Below, one piece after another: positions 1 to 12,063 of a DNA stretch of 64,000 nucleotides. The translations under genes and the position numbers were made by a program. The stretch is taken from positions 228,498 through 292,497 of the forward strand of contig JH152806.1 in NCBI GenBank assembly GCA_000226015.1, in the 5' to 3' direction. Positions within the stretch are counted from its first letter, which is position 1; each line of letters begins with the position of its first letter. The stretch comes from Mnemiopsis leidyi (taxonomy: Eukaryota > Ctenophora > Tentaculata > Lobata > Bolinopsidae). The notes under the pieces are model-generated. The model did not search any database and was not told where the DNA came from. It saw only the letters and a program-made list of their open reading frames with translations.

Positions 1-262
1 ACTAAGTGTTACTAAGTGTTACTTAGTGTTACTAAGTGTTACTTAGTGTTACTAAGTGTTACTTAGTGTTACTAAGTGTTACTTAGTGTTACTGAGTGTT
101 ACTTAGTGTTACTTAGTGTTACTAAGTGTTACTAAGAGTAACAACACTCTCCTATCAGGGTGTCGTCTATCATCTGTACGCCACGTAGAATGTGTTTACT
201 GTTGCATTGGGAGGGTGGAGTTACTTAGTGTTACTAAGTGTTACTAAGAGTTATTCTGTGTT
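1..262. repeat. 10-bp minisatellite (ACTAAGTGTT / ACTTAGTGTT)
   Basis: Two alternating versions of a 10-bp unit, ACTAAGTGTT and ACTTAGTGTT, run from base 1 to about 140. A second short block lies at about 221-262. The 75 bp between the blocks are unrelated. The array is cut by the window edge, so its true length is unknown. Confidence 0.95.
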
Positions 263-2273
263 ACTAGTAGTTACTAATAGTGGCTAACACATAATATGGA
301 CTTGTATGGTTATTATAGCAAGTTTCTTAGAGCTACAATAAGACAGCAAACAATTGAAACTACCTAGTACTTAGTCGAAAAGAGTTGTACCAACCCACAA
401 AACTCGACGTACGTCTGATAGTCTTACCATTTAGTTAGCTTAACTAACTTCGCACTTGCAGCAACGTGAAGATTAGTATATTCTTATAATAAAGTCTCAT
501 GTTAATTTAACTTTAACAAGGCTACAAGGCTTGGTCTAAATGTCTCTACTGTCATGCCTAAGAACGTGGTGTTTGACACTCATTTAGCAAGGTTTGCCGA
601 AACTTTACGAGACGTAGAAGCAGACATGAGTAGCAGACAACGTGCATTATTTATTAATAATAATTCTAGGAAATTGCTCATTTCATTATCTTGTTCTACA
701 TTTTATGGCCGAGTAGTATGTGTTGAGTATAGGTTGTAGTAGTGAGAGAGATTGAGGAGGTTTGAGAAGGCATCTTATGTAGCGTAAACTCTCGACCATT
801 TGCATTTCAATCAGTAGCTAACGCTGTTTGTTTTAAATTATAAATCTGCGACATTAACGTGCAAAATTCTTTACATCATTTTGAAGTTTGAACTAGGATA
901 AAAGACTAACTGTAAACTCATAGCCTACTGTCTACTACTACACAAACCCTTTAAACACTTAAAAACCAGATTAAGCAAGTCCTACTATATCCTCCACTAA
1001 ATCCCCCACACACCCCCAACTTACTCCGGACACTCAATAATAGGTCCCCGTATCCAGACACAACCGTCCTCTACTTCCGGTGAAGGTGTAGGTAGCAGGG
1101 AGGGGTTGTAACAGATCGGCTCGCGGGAGTCGTAACTAACGAGTACCTGGCCAGGTTTAGGAAGGTTTAGTTTGTTGTTTAGTTAATTACCAAGTAAATT
1201 TAGCTTAGTTACCTAATAAATAAGTCAATAAGATATTTGTTACTGCTACCTAATCACTAGTTGCTTTTGAATTGTTATTTTAGCTTAGGTTTGTTTTGTT
1301 CTGCAAACTCTTTCCTTCAACAGCTTACAACAATCTAGCTGAACAATTGGGGCGTAACTTTACGAGATTCAATTCTCAGTGTGACCTTAAAGAATAGCAG
1401 ACAAGAAATCGTTCTTGAATACCATGGGAACTGTCCAGGATCTACTCAGACTCCTTCGGTCCACGGTTAACTTACGATTTACTAAGCATTTAGCTACGCT
1501 GAACTAAGTTAGTTGGCTACGCTGAAATATGTTAGCAATGCTACCTGACGCCCGGTACCTCCGCACTTTTCTACCCCGATAACTGTGACGTCCACGTTAT
1601 CTTTCTTCACTCGCAAGTACGACAAACAGTGCTGTCCTTGCGGGTTGTTCACCAATATTCTGTTTCCCGAGCATTCGAACCTAGTTTTTTGGAGTGATCG
1701 TGTTTTGAGTTATAACAAGATTATCTTTTTTTCCAAATCATTTCCTAATTTGAAAAATTCAATTTGTGATCAAATCGATAGCGAAGGTCTCTTCTCAACA
1801 AGTCAATTTCAAATCTGATTGTTTCATCACATTTGAAAAATCCACCATCCACTTGCTACACACTAGATTGCATTACAGAATTGAGTAACTTGAAATATAC
1901 AGGCGATACGTAACTCAGTTAAGTTGCACCACTATTAGACAAGACTTACGTGGATGTGGTTGTTGAGCAAGCAGAATAACCAAAGCTCTTGTGATCAAAC
2001 TTGGCAGAATCTTCTGAGTTTGGCTTGTAGTCCAAACACAGCTCGTTGGATGTCTTGTACAGCTTGTTCTGGTCCGTCCATATCCACTGTTGCTCTGGGT
2101 CTGGATAAAGTTTCTATTGAGCTCAATTTATTATTTCGGTCGTTCATCGCATAGGGATCTCAGCTCGACAACAGCTAGGAGTGCGGTGAGATTCTGATGT
2201 GCGACCATTCTTTTAAGTAGTAACGAACACTCATATTTTCAGCTTTATGTCACAGCAAAACACAACTTTGTGA
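263..2273. other. Intergenic, no supported gene
   Basis: Only short open frames without family resemblance or coherent splice sites occur here. The sequence is AT-rich with scattered TTAGTTA-like motifs. It may hold the promoter or 5' UTR of the secreted-protein gene that starts at 2274, but I see no definite promoter element. Confidence 0.6.
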
Positions 2274-5200
2274 ATGACAGTCAGAGGCTTAATATTGTTG
2301 AGTTTGGTGGTGCAGTGTTTTACTCAGAAACCCAAGGAGGATAAACCTACGAAGCCAAATTTAGAAAGTAAGTGCAGTACCAGTGTAAGAGTACAAGAAA
2401 TAAATATAGAGAAATGATAGAAATGCAGAGATAATTGTCACAACCGCGCTGGAAAATTAACAATTCGTGGAAAATAAAGATATAAGATGCTATCTAAATG
2501 ACATATATGTTTTGTACTTGCTTCCATACGCTTTGTTGTGGACTTTAATATTAAAATTAAGTCCTTGGGTCTTATTATAATCTTAAATTGATACTCAGAG
2601 AAAGACCACGATCCTTACACGCTAAAGACAATACCAGAAATCCTACATGCCACCAAGGAAGGAATTGCAGATGTGTCATACCTCAAGCATGAATGTGACC
2701 ACGGGCACAACGACCGTCTACTAGATTGTAGAGTTCACAGTTCAGCTGTAAATACGATAGTACTAGATACAATCATCACTGGTATTGTGGTGGAGGACAA
2801 GAAGTGTATCGTATATTTGTGTGGGGATGGGGATAATTGTGTGTCGTTTGTCACCGGAGAAGATCCCGTTGAATTCACTTTGGAGGTTTGATTGTCCTGA
2901 ATCTTTCAGTCTAGAAATTTTGTAGAAAAATGATTAAGTAGCAGAGTAACTTGGTACTACTGTTGAAATCTTATCAATACAAATATGTACATTAACTATT
3001 GTTAATACTGTGAAATACTTTTGTGATTTGTTTTCCAAACATGCAAAAATAATTTGTTTTGTTTTCCATTAAGTTCGGTGCCAGTTAACAAGGCAAACCG
3101 CCGTGCAGGTCCAACTGGTCTGCATTTCGGATAAGACAAAAGCCGAGGACGAAATAGTGAAAGTACAATCGGGAGACGAGAATCAACTAAGAGTAGCGTG
3201 CGAAGATGAGAAGAAAAATACGCCCTGTTCGTGCTACGTCAACAGAGTCAGGCCCAGTGCCAAATACAGTGAGGATTTAGGGGCGGAATTTTACAGGAAT
3301 TACAAAAGTAGCCACACAAAATGGAGAGATTTCAGCTTTTTGAAGACGGATGATGGGTGTGCACTTAACAGCGGGAACGAGGATAAGTTCGAGATAACTG
3401 CCTTGTGTGGCGAACAGTATGTTTGTCTTAAATCTTTGTTCGTGTATCAAAGAATATAAATATTTACTGCAATTCTGCAAAAGTGCAGTGTAGTGGTAAC
3501 TTCAACTTTCTTAGAGTACTAAACGTTCCTACACCGCGACAAAATCAATCTGTTAACAGGGACTGGTGCGAAAAGATACAAGCAGCCTACGAGATCGAAG
3601 ATGATGATAATGAAGACACTGACATCGATGTTCGAATCGGTGCGAACATTTTAATTCTTTTTTAAGCTCGAAACAAAAGTCAATAGAGTTACGACCCAGC
3701 GTTGTAAGAATGAACTTGGAAATCAAAACATTATCATTCTCTCAGATATTGATGTTCCTGAAATGAAATATGGGACCGAGGGAATTGTACCGATTACAGT
3801 GACGACATCTTCAACGATAACCAATGATATTCGGAACAAATATGGAATATCATGGACTGATTACGAGGATCACACGATTGATTCGAACAGAAATGGTTAC
3901 TCGATAACCCACGTGCCTTATGGGAATTTGGAGGACAACGTAATACTTAAACATGAAATGACAATATCACAAAACATCATTAAAACGGTAAATTTGAGAA
4001 CGAAAAACTAAAATGTATTATATATAGCTGCTCTGATGTTAAACACTGATATACAGATTTTAGATTTCGGCATTAAAATTAAAGGTGATTAAAGCAATTT
4101 TACTACAAAACTTTGAATCAAGTTTATTCTTTTGAATTTAAGTAATTAGAGCGCAATTTCTATACTGTCAAAGGTTGCAAAAAGAACGGACAAAAAACGG
4201 ACGTTTTCCACACAACTGTGGCGAGACGGTATCAAACTCGGACAGTCTACAGATTTTGACCTCCGAATATTCAGTAAGTTAAGATTAAGTTAATAAGGAT
4301 TCCCCATACCGAGTTGTTACTTTATTAACTAATAAGGTTCCCCAAAAATAAGTTATTTAGGATTCCTTATTGCCAATTCATTAGAGATCCCCCAACTTAA
4401 GAATTGTATGTCCCCAGACTTATACACGGCTGGCAACGTACAACTGGAATATGGGACCACCTCCCATCCTTACTGTCACATATTCTCGACATACGACTCT
4501 TCTCAATTCTGTTCTCGCATCTCCTGGCCAAGTATGGGATTTCCAAGTTTTGTTATCAGTACAATCTACAACTTTTGTTCGAAATTTCTGATTATAAAAG
4601 TCTTTGCATATCTGCTTTTTGTCGTCTATTCAGATGATAATAATCACCCTATAAGTAATTCTTTAACTATTAAACTACTGCAGACAGCGATAGCAGTGAC
4701 TACTTGTTAGATGACTGTTCGACAGAACAAGTAACGAGACCAGACGAACTAGATGGTGACGAAGACGAAGACGGGGAGGGACGATCGGCCGTGACGAATC
4801 TTATCTACAAGACAAGAAGTGAGATAACTCATACAATGGAGGAGGTGGGAGGAGATCACGTCTGGACCGAGTACACGTGCAACTTTTTCAAGGCGGACAA
4901 TGTCGATTTGTTGTCGAACCAGATAATGAAGATTTACCACTACGATCCAAACGAAGGTTTGTTTTGCTGACTATTTCAACACCACAACTTTAATTGTAAA
5001 CGTTGAGCGTTTGCACGCTCCTCTGCATAGACAAGAATTATCGGGGATCTGATTTCATATGTTATGTTGCCAACGTGATCTGGCTTTATGATGCCTTTTC
5101 AAGAAATCCTTTCAATTATGACGCTCCATTACTATCTCATTAGGTGAGAACTTATCCCTTACCAGATCTAACATCGTGTGGATGCTGGTGTAACACGACA

Positions 5201-6350
5201 CATGATGTGGACGCTCTCAGACCCTGCACTCAGTCCAACTCAGATTCATCAGCCTGCCCAGTCCCCTGGTGGATTATGTCTCAAAACTTTTACCTCAGAT
5301 TTCTGGTGCAAAGTCCAAATTGGCTCAACAAGATTTATTTGTTTGACTCTGGAATGAAGATTCTCGGCAGCATATCAATCAGGTGGGATGACACCGAGAC
5401 AGTTGCAATTAGCAGTACATTTGACAGGGACCGCAATTCGGGATATCGCAAGTCCGTGAAGTCAAACTCTGAAGGAAAGGAAATGAATGAGCTGCAAGAT
5501 ATCGTTATAAACTACGACGGGAGGAAAAACCTTCTGCTCTGGGGTCTGTGGGGTCAGACAAAACCAAAACTGTTCACAATACCATTTGAAAAGGATCCTG
5601 CAAGTGATCAGCTTTATCTCTCTTTCGGAAAAACTCTAAGGAGGCACAACGTCAGATTCAGCCAACCAAGTAAGTTAAGAAGGTGGATATTGAGAGATAA
5701 GCATCACTCTAGCGATCTAATTTGTTGCGATCGTTGCTCTGCAAATCGTATTAATGCAATTGCCATAATCATATGCATGAGGTCCGGCTATCATGAAGTA
5801 AATGCTTTCCTGGGCAACATCACAAGAGCAACACATGAATGAAGTGTGGGTTTACTGTGTTATAAAGGAATGAGCGTTATGTCGGATACTTTCAGCCAGA
5901 TGTCTGAAGAACCAGTACATAGGACCGGGAGGGGTATGTGGACTTTGCAAAACTGGACAATACTCTGACGGACAAACAACGTCTTGTTCCACGTGCCCTG
6001 ATGATAACCCGCACTGCTTCCTTGGTGAGTATTGGTGATTTAACTAAACCGATGTAGCCCGGCCCACTTTAATTGATTTGCACTGCTTCCTTGGTGAGTA
6101 TTGGTGATTTAACTAACCCGATGTAGCCCAGCCCACTTTATTTGATTTGCACATTTAAGGAGATTTAAATCATTAAAACATAGTCAGCCAACCATGCATC
6201 CACCATCAGTTATGTCAAATGTCAACTTACAGCATAAATATATTGATTTGTTTTGATATAGCTGCCCTAAGCCCTATGCCCCATTATGAATTCTTCAATT
6301 CAGTATATTGTGAGCATCCCAATGTAATTGTAAGTTGTACGTGCTTTTAG
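2274..6350 (+). CDS. Secreted protein of unknown function, ten exons, Cys-rich C-terminus
   Basis: Exons joined by matching phase and GT-AG sites: 2274-2367, 2599-2885, 3109-3416, 3515-3639, 3746-3987, 4174-4273, 4684-4956, 5166-5669, 5896-6024, 6262-6350, giving about 716 residues. The start is the ATG opening a signal peptide (MTVRGLILLSLVVQCF). The body has scattered cysteines (CDHGHNDRLLDC, SCGCWC) and an acidic stretch before the seventh exon. Near the C-terminus a GLCKTGQYSDG segment with four close CxxC-like cysteines resembles TNFR/ephrin-receptor-type Cys-rich modules. I do not recognise the rest. It is probably extracellular. The last exon is less sure: it could splice again at 6329 (ATT|GTAAGT) instead of stopping at TAG 6348-6350. 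A 69-bp tandem duplication copies the exon 9 donor. Confidence 0.75.
6011..6148 (+). repeat. 69-bp tandem duplication spanning an exon 3' end and its donor
   Basis: The block 6011-6079 is repeated almost exactly at 6080-6148. It holds the last 14 coding bases of exon 9 (GCACTGCTTCCTTG) followed by GTGAGT and intron sequence. The intron therefore starts with a second full copy of the exon end and donor 69 bp downstream. Using the downstream donor would add 69 bp. Reading on from the first donor meets a TAG within the duplicated intron sequence, so that form would be truncated. Confidence 0.95.
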
Positions 6351-7190
6351 CATTAACCAGTTACATTTTTAACCAATCACATTACATCATAAACTCATGT
6401 AAATGATTGCAACGACTTGCATGATCATTCTTTTAGACAGCTGGATTCAGGCTAATATATTTAATGAGCTCTCCTCCCGCTGCGTTCGATTATCCTAATT
6501 TAAAGGTTTAATATAACGAGCGCGCAACTGGTAGAAGCCGAACATCCTCAAAGTTGTAACTTTTAATCCCTAACTAAGATATCAGATTCAGCTATTATTA
6601 TGGAGAACTGGATAAAGAGTTTGATTTCTTGTCATCTTCTGAAGAGTCGCTATGAAAGTTGGATTTCCAATTTTTTGGTTGTAGTGCTAGCACTAAACAA
6701 TTAAATAAGTAACTAAGATATCAATAATGAAATAAAGCAATTTCTCAATGTGATGTCGTCTGAAATGGACATTGAACAATTTAACGAACTTTTCTATCCT
6801 TCAATTAAAGATCATTGTATTTTGTACCATTTCCACTTACCATTGATATCACATTCCACGAGAATCGGAAGCACTCCTCCACTCTTCTTTTTAATCATCT
6901 TCATGCAAAGATCAGCCACTTCTGAGTATATCATCTGACTTTCGTACTCAGATCTTTCTGAAGACGTAAAGTGTTAGATATTCTGATATGTTAGGAGTTA
7001 ACATGTGCGATTGGTGTGTTGACAGAAAATGACCTGGGTCACCATACTTGACAACATATTTTTCCATTATCAAAGGCACTAACAAGCCAAGATGAAATGA
7101 CTATATACTATATACTCATATCGAATGACTATATACTTATATCGAATAAATCGAATATGAAGATTTGACAGCAGAAGACTAGAAGATTGT
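6351..7190. other. Tail-to-tail intergenic spacer
   Basis: This lies between the stop of the secreted-protein gene (+) and the stop of the TSP1 gene (-). It is AT-rich without coherent exons. A short ORF at 6750-6938 has no supporting features. Confidence 0.55.
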
Positions 7191-10100
7191 CTAACCAGAC
7201 TGTCCAGGCGAGCAAGTTTTACGTTTGCAGATCTTAGTTTGTTGTTTTTGTGGACACTTTTCTGTGAAACCCTCAATCACATACCTTGATCTTGTGTGTA
7301 TACCTGCAAAAAGTAATTGAATAATTGGAATTTGTTATAATTTTTTGAGACTCAATTTAAAAAACAGTTCTGTTAGTCTGCTGATGCGGCACGGTGTTGT
7401 GAAATACTTTATTTTATTTCTATCAATATAAAAGGTTAAGCTATCCCAATATTTCATGAACCGGAAACAAATTGGCACGTGCCCACGTACCAGTGCCGCA
7501 TTCCACATCACAAGCTGACCATGGTGACCACTCAGACATCTTGCAATCCTTGTGTTCGTCGATAACCGCACAAGACTCCATGATACAATAACGCTCATCC
7601 TCGAGGGTTGGACAAGGCGCGTCGTCAGTACGGGAGATTATGGAGCGAGAGCGAAGTTGAAGTCCTTCTCCACATGTCACGGAACAAGATGACCAGTCTG
7701 TCCACTCTGATACTTCGCACGTTCCTGGAAGAGAACATCTTGGATAGGAGAGCCGGAGTTGTGCAAGATCAATATGAAAATGTGAGGATAGAAGTTCGAA
7801 CAACGTTGTTAATATTCAGTCAATATATTCCAATTGAATCTTTTGAGTATTCGAATTTAAATAACTCTTCACGCTTACCTGTCTGATCTTTACACGGGAT
7901 ATGCTCGTTACAGCCGAATCTCTCCTCCGCGAGATGCCGACATTGGTTACCTCCTCCAGAGGGAAACCTGACAACCTCCCTGTATCTCTGTTGAGTTCCT
8001 CCGACACCACATAACACAGTGCACACCGTCCAGACAGACCAGGCACTCAACTCGCAGTCTCTCTCTGAGCGACAATTTGAATCGTAGTTGTAATCTTATA
8101 TTGTTATAAATTCTTTATACTAAACAAAAATCAATTGCAATGGTAAAGCTATACCCTGTGCTGTAATATCCTTGACATTTACAAATACAGTACCTTCAGT
8201 ACTCTTCCAGCTGACATCTTTTCGGGGCAGTTCCGGGCAGACTTGTTGAACAACACAGGGCTGAATTTCAGTTAGGGAGGGACAGACATCAATGTCGTCA
8301 GCGTGTCGTATGTAACGGTACCTGCTCCTGGTACCTTCCCCACATACCTTAGAGCAGCCCGACCACTCTGTCCAGGAAGTCAGACCACATGATCCTGAAC
8401 AAGAGAGAGACGTTTGGGAACTTGGGGAAAGGCTTTCGTGTTTTGTTTGTTTTAACAATCAATATGATGATTGAATCTGATACTTTAGGTTTCATGGCCT
8501 TCAACATACAAGTTTAATTATTGCATCAGTTGGAAAATTGTCGATCATTTAAATTGATTACTTATTAATTTTAACAAGCAAGATAACACTTACCATAACA
8601 AAATCCAGCATCACAAGGTTTATTCTCCTCCAGATTCCCACAAGACCGACCTCCGTTCCTAGGTTTCCTGACGATCACTCTGAACCGATGCATCATACCG
8701 CTCCCACACGTCTTGCTACACGCCGACCAGGGAGCCCATGACGTCACCTCACAGTCCACCACCGCCGGCTCGTTTAGAGCGGCGTGGTTACAGGGCCCAG
8801 TGTTGCACCTTCTGGAGTCCTCGGTGTCGGGACAGTTGGCGTTAGCTGCTGTCGGACGTCGCAGGATTGTTCTGAATCTGAATTTTTTGGAAATTTACTC
8901 AATAGTAATAGTAATAGTAATAGTACTACTTTTTCTCTGATACAAGATTCTAAAATTGTTTAGAAGCGTACGCGTTACGCATAGTTAATGCAGTGGTCGT
9001 AGATCAGAGTAATAATTACCAAACACTATTGTTAAAACCGTTCACCCATGTCCATCACACTCCACGATAAGACGAACCCACCTGTAAGAGTTTCCACCAT
9101 CACACTCGGCCGAGCAGGCGGACCAATCAGTCCACTCGGACAGGTCACATGTCATGGGATCAGGACACTCCCCTTTGTTGCAACTCGTTATCTCGAACAG
9201 ATCCGGACATTCCTCACCACCGTTGGCAGGAGAAGTGACGATTTGACGTAGTCTACGTGTTTGTCCATCTCCACAGTCAACCGAACACTTGTCCCAACTC
9301 GTCCACTCGCCAACCTCACAGTCAACTGGGATAGGTTGATTGATAAATCCAAGAGTATAATAAGTACTACACTGTACTTGCGTATTTGGAATATAATGCC
9401 TTTGATGTAGATCGTGCAGAAGCGTAAAATTCGTGTACCGTACACATGCCAGTTGTAGTGTTCTAGCTTTGTATATTCTGTTAAATAAAAGTTGGAGAAT
9501 CTAAGTCAAATGTCTAGGAACAAGCATGATGATGACGAGCAAAATTAACGACACCTTTACAGGGCTGGTTTGTACAAGTTCTGCTCTCAAAGATATACTC
9601 TTTGGAATCATAGCACATGACTCCTTGAGAATCCTTGAGTCGGACAGCGTCCCTGGTCCTGTGTTCCTCGCCCACTCCACAATCTCTCGAACAGATACTC
9701 CACTGTCCCCAGGGTGTGTAACACTCGTCTTCTTTTCCTGGAATTGTAGATATGTAGATCTGCAGATGTAGATTTGTAGATGTAGATCTGCAGATGTAGA
9801 TCTGTAGATGTAGATAATGTAGATGTAGATAATGTAGATGTAGATCAGGAAAGTAATACTTCTAGAAATCGAGCTGATAAAACAGTTGCAATAATATTGC
9901 AATGTAAGTACCCCAAAACGCACAGTATATCCATATTTGATTGCAACTGGTTTGACTGGCTCAAAAAGAAAAAACTTTAATCAGCTATCTAACCTGGACA
10001 AGGGATGTTGCCACATTCCTCAACTTCTTCATCGTACCTACATCTCTCACCACTCCGTTTTTCCACGTATACCTTGCGCCTTGAACGGGTGTTAGTTTCC

Positions 10101-11469
10101 TCTCCTGATCTACATGATCCAGAGCAGGGGCTCCACGGGCTCCAACTCCACCTGCCACATTCAGTCTCTTCTTCTGCTATTGATTTGTAGTCAGCTTGGC
10201 CATCGTTTTTAGGGGTCATGCTATTGCCGCTTTGAACAGGTTCTGTTTCTGGTGAGAAAGTTAAGGTCAGATCCTAGGATAAATTTGACAATCGACAGCA
10301 GAAAAATAAGACAAAACATGCAAAGTGATTAAGCGAAAAAAAGTGTTCTAAATCATGCTATCTACATGAAAAACCTGTATATGACAAAAAATCGCCAATG
10401 GCATGGCAGCCATAAAGTTTGTTAGCGACTGCGATGGCATCCTTGTGAGGCATGAGATTGATTGTATCAGATGAGGTGATCCCGTACATGTTTATTTGTT
10501 TGCTAGGAAAGTGAAGGATTGTGCTGTGAATTTGGAGTGATGTTTCGTCTCTCTCGTCTACCTAATGTCAATGCTTTTGTGAAATTTAGTAAAATTGTGT
10601 TTATAACTTAATAACTGGGATTACTATAAGTCTGCACTAAGAAAGTAGCGCATTAAGCACCTGAGGGAATATCAGATTTATAACACGAGAAACTCCAGCC
10701 GCTACACAGCACTTGTTAAGAATTTCGAGAAAGTGGAGTTTAGCTTGAAATATGCCCGCTATAATTTGCAGTTCTCTGTCAGAGCATGGGGCTGGCACAT
10801 GACATCCCACACAATGGTTCCATGCTTTTAGACGAAAAAAGTAAGAAAAATCTTGATGATAAGAAGTTACCGTTATCTCTTCCGGGGATGGAGTGAACAC
10901 GCCTATCGCATGTCCTAGTTCGATCGTTATCACTTCCCCGGTTGTACACTTCTTGTTCAGGAGCAACAGTTGTCTTCCTGTCTGTTTGCCAACGTAAGAC
11001 CAACAACTGGGAGACAGAAACTTGGAATTATTGATCTAGATTTGTTGATGATTTTGAGAGACAGGCAGTTTTTACATTTCAAAATACAAAAATACTTTTG
11101 AATTACTATTCAAAGTTCATTGTTTCAAATATTTAATGATTCAGGCCAGAGTAATGTCTAATTTGTTTTCACGTCTAATTCATCTCAAGCAAATAGCATA
11201 AATTCATACCCCGATTCGCTGGAGGATATCAAGATGTAATCTGATTGGTCGATGTACGGCACAAATCGAATACACGTACTCCGTTCCCAGTTATTCATTG
11301 CTTCCCGTATGTAATGAATCACGTCTCTATCGAATACAGATTCATCAATCTTGAAGGGGATGAGGGCTTCGGGCCACAACTCCCTATCCTTTCCACTTTC
11401 CAGTGCGATATCATCTCCACAGTCATAAACAGCAAAGAATGCTGAGATGAAGAGTAAAAACTTCACCAT
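7191..11469 (-). CDS. Secreted astacin-like (degenerate) protein with nine thrombospondin type 1 repeats
   Basis: Exons in transcription order: 11469-11210, 11006-10871, 10502-10375, 10248-9994, 9737-9555, 9325-9082, 8877-8594, 8394-8194, 8064-7879, 7724-7491, 7303-7191. A signal peptide (MVKFLLFISAFFAVYDC) precedes an astacin-like domain: LWPEALIPFKID, then NNWERSTCIRFVP, then GCWSYVG across the first splice, ending NKLYGC. The zinc motif HExxHxxGxxH reads IELGHAIGVFT, so the first and third histidines are lost. Nine TSP1 repeats follow, with WxxW and paired cysteines (for example WSWSPWSPCSGSC, CEVSEWTDWSSCSVTCG). Introns after exon 3 keep the frame exactly. The join between exons 2 and 3 does not match in phase, so an astacin exon may be missing in 10503-10870 or part of the domain is deleted. 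TSP1 proteins act in matrix and cell adhesion. This one is probably a non-proteolytic extracellular protein. Confidence 0.88.
9745..9845. repeat. TAGATGTAGATCTGCAG-type minisatellite next to an acceptor
   Basis: Degenerate units built from GTAGATGTAGATCTG (6- to 18-bp periodicity) fill the intron immediately upstream of the acceptor at 9738 of the TSP1 gene. Confidence 0.85.
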
Positions 11470-12063
11470 GCTATAGCCATTACTCCATACTGCGAGTAAA
11501 ATGAAAAATTAAGTCTGCCCTGACACAGTGACAGGTAATTGTGTTTGCGTCGTGCCAGCTGGCTGTTCGTGTTTGTTTGTCGTGAGCAGTGTTAATGTGT
11601 CTGTTAAGTGTCAATTAATATTGTTCCGGTCTTTAATAATATATGTTCATCAGTGTTTCGGTATTTACTTTGTGTCTATTGTGTTCACCTCTGCAGCTGT
11701 GCCTGAAGCTAGTTAAAATGCCATTAATACATGATGCGTTGCTGCGGTTTGTTTTTAGAAGAAGTAAATAGCGAATTTGCAATAGATAAAATCATAGCAA
11801 TGTACATTGTTAGTTAGGTACAACATGACAGAAAATACAAATTTACATAATTATGATTAATTCGCAACAAAAATTAAAGCACATTATCATCATGCATCAT
11901 CGAAACTTCTAAAAGAATACCCCAATATTGACTGGTAGTAAGTCACGCAATTGACAATTTTACAAACCCAAAAAAAAGAAATTCACACATTCATTAGGAG
12001 AGAGGCTGCAATTTCTTACTCTTCCTAATTTCATTCCAGTAGGCCGAGGATTTTACAACATTT
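11470..12063. other. Intergenic spacer
   Basis: About 600 bp between the end of the RGS22-like gene and the start of the astacin/TSP1 gene, both on the minus strand. It is AT-rich. I see no gene and no convincing core promoter. Confidence 0.5.

Noticed and set aside
1-262. CRISPR-like array from the regular repeats
   Set aside because: There are no unique spacers; all arrays in the window are head-to-tail minisatellites in an intron-bearing eukaryotic genome.
9501-9923. 140-aa ORF with an IYIYIIYIY tract
   Set aside because: It reads a TAGATG repeat and a TSP1 exon in the wrong frame; the exon 9737-9555 is in another frame.
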